NCBI GenBank assembly: GCA_030749435.1
Contig: JASMKH010000001.1
Span: forward strand, 96,238-160,237
Source: Phycisphaerales bacterium
Lineage (GTDB): Bacteria; Planctomycetota; Phycisphaerae; Phycisphaerales; SM1A02
DNA: 64,000 nt
Reading direction: 5' to 3'
Program-made: the position numbers and the translations under genes
In this document: positions 60,768-64,000 of the stretch, one piece after another
Numbering within the stretch: the first letter of the stretch is position 1
How the letters are laid out: the number at the start of each line of letters is the position of its first letter
The notes under the pieces: model-generated
Told to the model about the DNA's origin: nothing
What the model saw: the letters and a program-made list of their open reading frames with translations, nothing else
Database searches by the model: none

Positions 60768-62360
60768 ATGAACACGTCTCGATCAACCGCATGGGCTGTC
60801 GTCGGGTGCGGCGCACTGCTCGCTGCCGCAGGCATGGCGCACGGGCAGGCCGTTCAATGGGCCGTCGAGGATGGGGGGAATGGGCATTGGTATGAGCGAA
60901 CGTATCAGCCAAGTGAAATCACATGGCATGAGGCCAGAGCGATTGCGCAGACTCGAGGCGGTGAGTCAGTCATATTCGACACAATCGAGGAGCGGATGTT
61001 TATCAATGACCACTTTGTAGACAACCAGCCGTACTGTGCGCCGGCTGGTTGGGCACAGCGCTACACGTTCTGGCTTGGGCTGTATCAGGACCTTGATGCG
61101 CCCGACTACTCAGAGCCGAATGGCGGCTGGTACTGGGTTGATGGGAGCCCGCTCGACATGTCAGCGTCCTGCGGAGCACCGTATCACTGCGCGTTCTCCA
61201 ATGGCGGGACGGGACCGGAGCACTTTGGTGTCATGGGGGACGGTGGGATCGGTTGGATTCAAGACGAAGCGGTTGACGCGGACATCTACTGCGTCGAGTC
61301 TGCCCTCATCGAATGGTCCGCCGACTGCAACGGCGACGGCATCGTCGACTACGGGCAGATCCTTGACGGAACCTACGCCGACGACGACGGCAATGGTGTG
61401 CCGGATTGTTGTGACGCTGGGGTGCCGTGTGATTCTGCAGCGGCCAACCACGTGTTGGAACTGACTGCATGGCCGGACGCTGGCATTGTTCCGCACCACG
61501 CATCCATCACGCCGCTCGATGCCATGACCGTCGAGTATTGGGTGAACAGCGCCGATGCGAATGGATCGAGCAACCGCCGCACCATCACCAAACGACCAGG
61601 AAGCGGGGGCTGTTACACCCTTCAGGTGAATACAGAAGATGATTCCTGCGCCGCGGGCGCAGATGTCTATGGAAGTTGCGCGAGCGTCGGGTGGGGTGCC
61701 ATTGCGTGCGGGTGGACCCATCTGGCAATGGTTGTAGATGGCGCCACCGGAGAAAGCCGTTCCTACACCAATGGCGTGCTGACCTCAACCAACGACGCCG
61801 GTGGGGCGTGTACGATCGGTCAAGGTGGTTGGGATCTTCGCTTCGGCAATACGAATGGGTTCTCGGAAACGCAGTTCCTCGGCCGGCTCGACAACATCCG
61901 AATCTGGAACGAGCCGCTCGGCGTTGATGCCATTCGTCACTGGATGGTGACCGACATCACGCCCGAGATGGCTGTGGACCTTCCAACGCTCGGTGGCTCG
62001 TGGAGTTTCGAAGCTGGCATGACGGACGCGACCGGCGTGAACAACGGCTGGCTCGATGGTGGCGCGGCCATTGTCGAGGACAATCTGGTCTTCGTGGATT
62101 GCAATGAGAATGGTGTCCCGGACGACGCGGATATCGGCGGCGGCGGCAGCAGTGACATCAACCTCAACGGAATCCCCGACGAGTGCGAGTGCCTCGCAGA
62201 CTTCATGAACGATGACGGCGTCGTCGGCGTCGACGAACTCCTCTTCATCATCAGCGCCTGGGGTACTGACAATCAGATTGCCGACCTCGACGGCGATGGA
62301 TGGGTGGATGTCCACGACCTTCTGGCCGTCCTGGATGCCTGGGGGCCGTGCACGCCGTAA
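60768..62360 (+). CDS. Secreted lectin/LamG-like protein with dockerin-like tail
   Basis: The ATG at 60768 follows AGAGGAG by 7 nt and gives 530 residues. Signal peptide: VVGCGALLAAAGMAHGQ. Residues about 35-185 resemble a C-type lectin domain (ITWHEARAIAQTRGGESVIF; RYTFWLGLYQDLDAPDYSEP; GGWYWVDGSPLDMS). An EF-hand-like DCNGDGIVDYG...DDDGNGVPDCCD links to a LamG/concanavalin-like domain (about 230-410). The end has two dockerin-like repeats (NDDGVVGVDELLFIISAWG and DLDGDGWVDVHDLLAVLDAW). Probably a carbohydrate-binding surface or secreted protein. It diverges from the sigma/kinase pair across a 287-bp gap. Confidence 0.88.
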   Translation: MNTSRSTAWAVVGCGALLAAAGMAHGQAVQWAVEDGGNGHWYERTYQPSEITWHEARAIAQTRGGESVIFDTIEERMFINDHFVDNQPYCAPAGWAQRYTFWLGLYQDLDAPDYSEPNGGWYWVDGSPLDMSASCGAPYHCAFSNGGTGPEHFGVMGDGGIGWIQDEAVDADIYCVESALIEWSADCNGDGIVDYGQILDGTYADDDGNGVPDCCDAGVPCDSAAANHVLELTAWPDAGIVPHHASITPLDAMTVEYWVNSADANGSSNRRTITKRPGSGGCYTLQVNTEDDSCAAGADVYGSCASVGWGAIACGWTHLAMVVDGATGESRSYTNGVLTSTNDAGGACTIGQGGWDLRFGNTNGFSETQFLGRLDNIRIWNEPLGVDAIRHWMVTDITPEMAVDLPTLGGSWSFEAGMTDATGVNNGWLDGGAAIVEDNLVFVDCNENGVPDDADIGGGGSSDINLNGIPDECECLADFMNDDGVVGVDELLFIISAWGTDNQIADLDGDGWVDVHDLLAVLDAWGPCTP

Positions 62361-62398
62361 CTGGCGTGAGCTTCGGGCCCCCCCCGAGCCCCGTTGAC

Positions 62399-62440
62399 GC
62401 CGCCGCCGGTGAGGTGCCGAACATACCTCCGGTGGCGGCG
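62399..62440. terminator. Imperfect GC-rich hairpin after the lectin gene
   Basis: CGCCGCCGGTGAGGT and ACCTCCGGTGGCGGCG form an imperfect stem about 15 bp long, starting 39 nt after the lectin stop. No T-run follows, so its action as a terminator is uncertain. Confidence 0.4.
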
Positions 62441-62529
62441 TCCGTATGGACGCCGCCCGGGAGTACCTCAGACCGCTCGTGCCGTCCGGGCTTGTCGGTC
62501 GCGCCGGCCGAAAGGAGATTGCCTTGAAC

Positions 62530-63774
62530 ATGCTTCGTGTCGTTGCGTCAGCGTCATCGCTCTGCTTCGCGTTCTCCGCGGTGGCCAGCGTCGATGATGG
62601 TGTGGCTCAGATGCCTGAAGGCCTCGACGGACTCGAGCCATACACGCCTTGGTGCGCCACACCGGGCTTCTGGGGTGAGGACTATCCGCCTCGGCCGGAG
62701 GGCCTGCTCGACTTTGCGTGGCCGCAGAAGAAGGGTACGTATCTGCTGGCCTGGCCAGCGTTCTGGGAGGACGGCGATGAGAGGTTCAAGCCACTGATCA
62801 CGATGTCAGTGCCGGGCGACTGCCAGCCGGGCGGCTGGTCGCTGGTTCATCTGGATCAGATGTGGCTGATACGCCCAGAGGAACCTGCCACGGATGCGTC
62901 ACGCACGTTGGCGTGGTCCACCTGGCCCTCGTGGCGAGGGAGGTTCGGCACGAGTGTGCTGCTCAAGGATGGCGTGCCGCGGTTCTGCCTTGCTGCTGGG
63001 GACATGCAGTCCGTAGGGTTCGCCCGGCTGTTCGGTGAGGGGTCGCTTCAACTGGTGCGTGAAAGCACGAGCGTCGGCACGGCCTGTTGCGCTTCGATCA
63101 GCATCACGGCGCTGGAGCCGGGGCCGCCGCGGCATGTGTTTGACTACGGGGGCTACGGCGCGACCCTGATGTCGGAGTCCGGGTGGGGGGCCAGGGTGCC
63201 GGGTGGTGGCGAGCGGCCTGCAGGTGTGCTCGTCCTTGCCGTGGATCCGCACTGGCAGTACTGGCCCCGCAATCGCATCGACAATGCCCCGCCGGAGGTC
63301 GTCCTCCGAGTGGACGCCTCCGGGGCGTTTCCGGAGGGCCTCGTGGAGGTCGATGCGATGCGGATGGAGCGGGCGGCGGCCGAAGAAGTCTTTGCGGAAG
63401 CGGTGACGCCGGCGCAGGAAGCGATGGCAGCGGCGTGGTTGGAGCCGCCGCGCGGCGCGTCCACGAGCGACCCCACCGCCTGGCCGTTCTGGCAGGCCCG
63501 GCTCCCGAATGCGGTCTATGCGCCGATGATTCGCCTGTTCTACACGGGACATCCCGATCTGGCGTGGCAGTTGCTGGAGGCCGCGTGGCCCTCAGATGCA
63601 CCCGGACGCCCGGCGGTCGTGGCCGAGTTCCAGCGGATGCTCAGCACCTGCCCGCACTACCCCCAACTGCCGTGGGCTGCGCCCCCGCCCACGACCGCCG
63701 GTCACTTTATCTCTCTGCTACACAATAACTTACAAAAACGCAAAAACGTAAGCCCTGCAGTGACAAGCACATAA
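62530..63774 (+). CDS. Unrecognised exported protein, 414 aa, C-terminus inside a palindromic element
   Basis: AAAGGAG precedes either a TTG at 62524 (6 nt away) or the ATG at 62530 (12 nt); the latter is given. A signal peptide (MLRVVASASSLCFAFSAVAS) leads to a protein rich in Trp and Pro (TYLLAWPAFWEDGDERFKPL; LVLAVDPHWQYWPRNRID; GHPDLAWQLLEAAWPSDAPG). I recognise no family. The last 25 residues (from HFISLL to the end) are encoded by AT-rich DNA of the 96-bp inverted-repeat element, so the original C-terminus was probably different. No membrane helix beyond the signal. Confidence 0.7.
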   Translation: MLRVVASASSLCFAFSAVASVDDGVAQMPEGLDGLEPYTPWCATPGFWGEDYPPRPEGLLDFAWPQKKGTYLLAWPAFWEDGDERFKPLITMSVPGDCQPGGWSLVHLDQMWLIRPEEPATDASRTLAWSTWPSWRGRFGTSVLLKDGVPRFCLAAGDMQSVGFARLFGEGSLQLVRESTSVGTACCASISITALEPGPPRHVFDYGGYGATLMSESGWGARVPGGGERPAGVLVLAVDPHWQYWPRNRIDNAPPEVVLRVDASGAFPEGLVEVDAMRMERAAAEEVFAEAVTPAQEAMAAAWLEPPRGASTSDPTAWPFWQARLPNAVYAPMIRLFYTGHPDLAWQLLEAAWPSDAPGRPAVVAEFQRMLSTCPHYPQLPWAAPPPTTAGHFISLLHNNLQKRKNVSPAVTST

Positions 63775-63788
63775 AGTGACCGGCGGTC
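63693..63788. repeat. AT-rich 96-bp palindromic element, perfect 18-bp terminal inverted repeats
   Basis: The arms 63693-63710 and 63771-63788 are perfect reverse complements. The roughly 60-bp interior is strikingly A-rich for this GC-rich DNA and includes a tandem direct repeat CAAAAACG CAAAAACG flanked by CTTA/TAAG. The element covers the end of the exported-protein gene and most of the gap to the convergent gene at 63799. No target-site duplication is evident. It may be a MITE-like remnant, an integration site, or an unusual bidirectional terminator. Confidence 0.8.
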
Positions 63789-63798
63789 AGTTCGGGGC

Positions 63799-64000
63799 TC
63801 AGCACGGCCCCCACGCAGCAATGACCGCGAGCAGGTCGTCCGTGCCGACGGTGCCGTCGCCGTTGACGTCGGCCGGGCTGCCGGCGGCGCCCCAGTCGGC
63901 GATCACGGCGAGCAAATCGTCGGTGCCGACGAAGCCACTGCCGTCCACGTCACCCGCGCATGGGTCGGGATCGGTGCAGTCCACACCCTGCGCGACGAGT
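63799..64000 (-). CDS. C-terminal end of a secreted protein with dockerin-like repeats (partial)
   Basis: The open frame enters from beyond the window edge and ends at the TGA at 63799-63801. It reads DCTDPDPCAGDVDGSGFVGT, then DDLLAVIADWGAAGSPADVN and GDGTVGTDDLLAVIAAWGPC: two near-identical EF-hand/dockerin-like units (xDVDGSG and xDVNGDG, each followed by VGTDDLLAVIA-W). The layout is the same as in the lectin protein. The GTG at 63984 is internal and not a start. The N-terminal part lies outside the window. Confidence 0.85.
   Translation of the reverse strand, partial: LVAQGVDCTDPDPCAGDVDGSGFVGTDDLLAVIADWGAAGSPADVNGDGTVGTDDLLAVIAAWGPC

Noticed and set aside
62530..63774. Treating the exported gene as a pseudogene because of the inserted palindrome
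   Set aside because: The frame remains open from signal peptide to the stop inside the element, with only the final ~25 residues affected; a functional product is possible.

Overview
The window looks like a chromosomal segment of a planctomycete, most likely of the class Phycisphaerae. The grounds are secreted proteins with C-terminal dockerin/EF-hand-like tags, a 'GACC' cysteine-rich repeat, a DUF2231 plus planctomycete-type cytochrome c protein, an ECF sigma factor overlapping a WD40 Ser/Thr kinase, and a GC-rich, tightly packed gene layout with many 4-nt start/stop overlaps. This placement is inferred from gene content; no rRNA gene is present. I see no tRNA, CRISPR array, IS transposase or prophage. 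Only intergenic regions hold non-coding features, and none exceeds 300 bases apart from the one filled by rnpB.

Layout. 1-7 kb: a LolA-like exported protein, a large secreted trypsin-like protease with five Cys-rich repeats and a dockerin-like tail (minus), a membrane cytochrome c protein, a small lipoprotein, YjbQ, a small membrane protein and a thioredoxin-fold protein. 7-15.8 kb: sucC without sucD, a HAD phosphatase, a DUF418 membrane protein, an unrecognised protein, a Gfo/Idh/MocA-like protein, the RNase P RNA gene, then on the minus strand pgsA-pgpA-M28 peptidase. 15.9-22.5 kb: nuoJKLMN, the distal membrane arm of complex I, without the other nuo genes. 22.5-28.4 kb: a membrane protein (minus), then a coupled trio: exported DUF255 protein with a DsbD-alpha-like tail, a short asparaginase, and a POT-family transporter with a GspG-like insert.

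28.4-44 kb (minus): a roughly 15.6-kb type II secretion operon in the order X-E-F-G-H-I-J-K-L-M-(C/PilP-like)-D-lipoprotein. Most junctions overlap by 1-4 nt. No prepilin peptidase gene is present. The C/PilP-like protein carries the same GACC repeat as the secreted protease, the most intriguing link in the window.

44-64 kb: an orphan ketoacid CoA-transferase subunit A, an MFS transporter, a NatAB-like exporter coupled to a second LolA-like protein, full-length cobalamin-dependent metH, a small RRM protein, a BNR/sialidase-like protein with a flavoprotein, an exported thioredoxin-like protein, a PPOX-family protein that seems to start at ATT, the ECF sigma/kinase pair, a lectin/LamG-like secreted protein with a dockerin-like tail, an unrecognised exported protein whose end lies in an AT-rich palindromic element, and the C-terminal end of another dockerin-tailed protein cut by the window edge.

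Functionally, the segment mixes core metabolism and respiration (sucC, nuo, metH, pgsA/pgpA, rnpB) with a full secretion apparatus and several probable export substrates.
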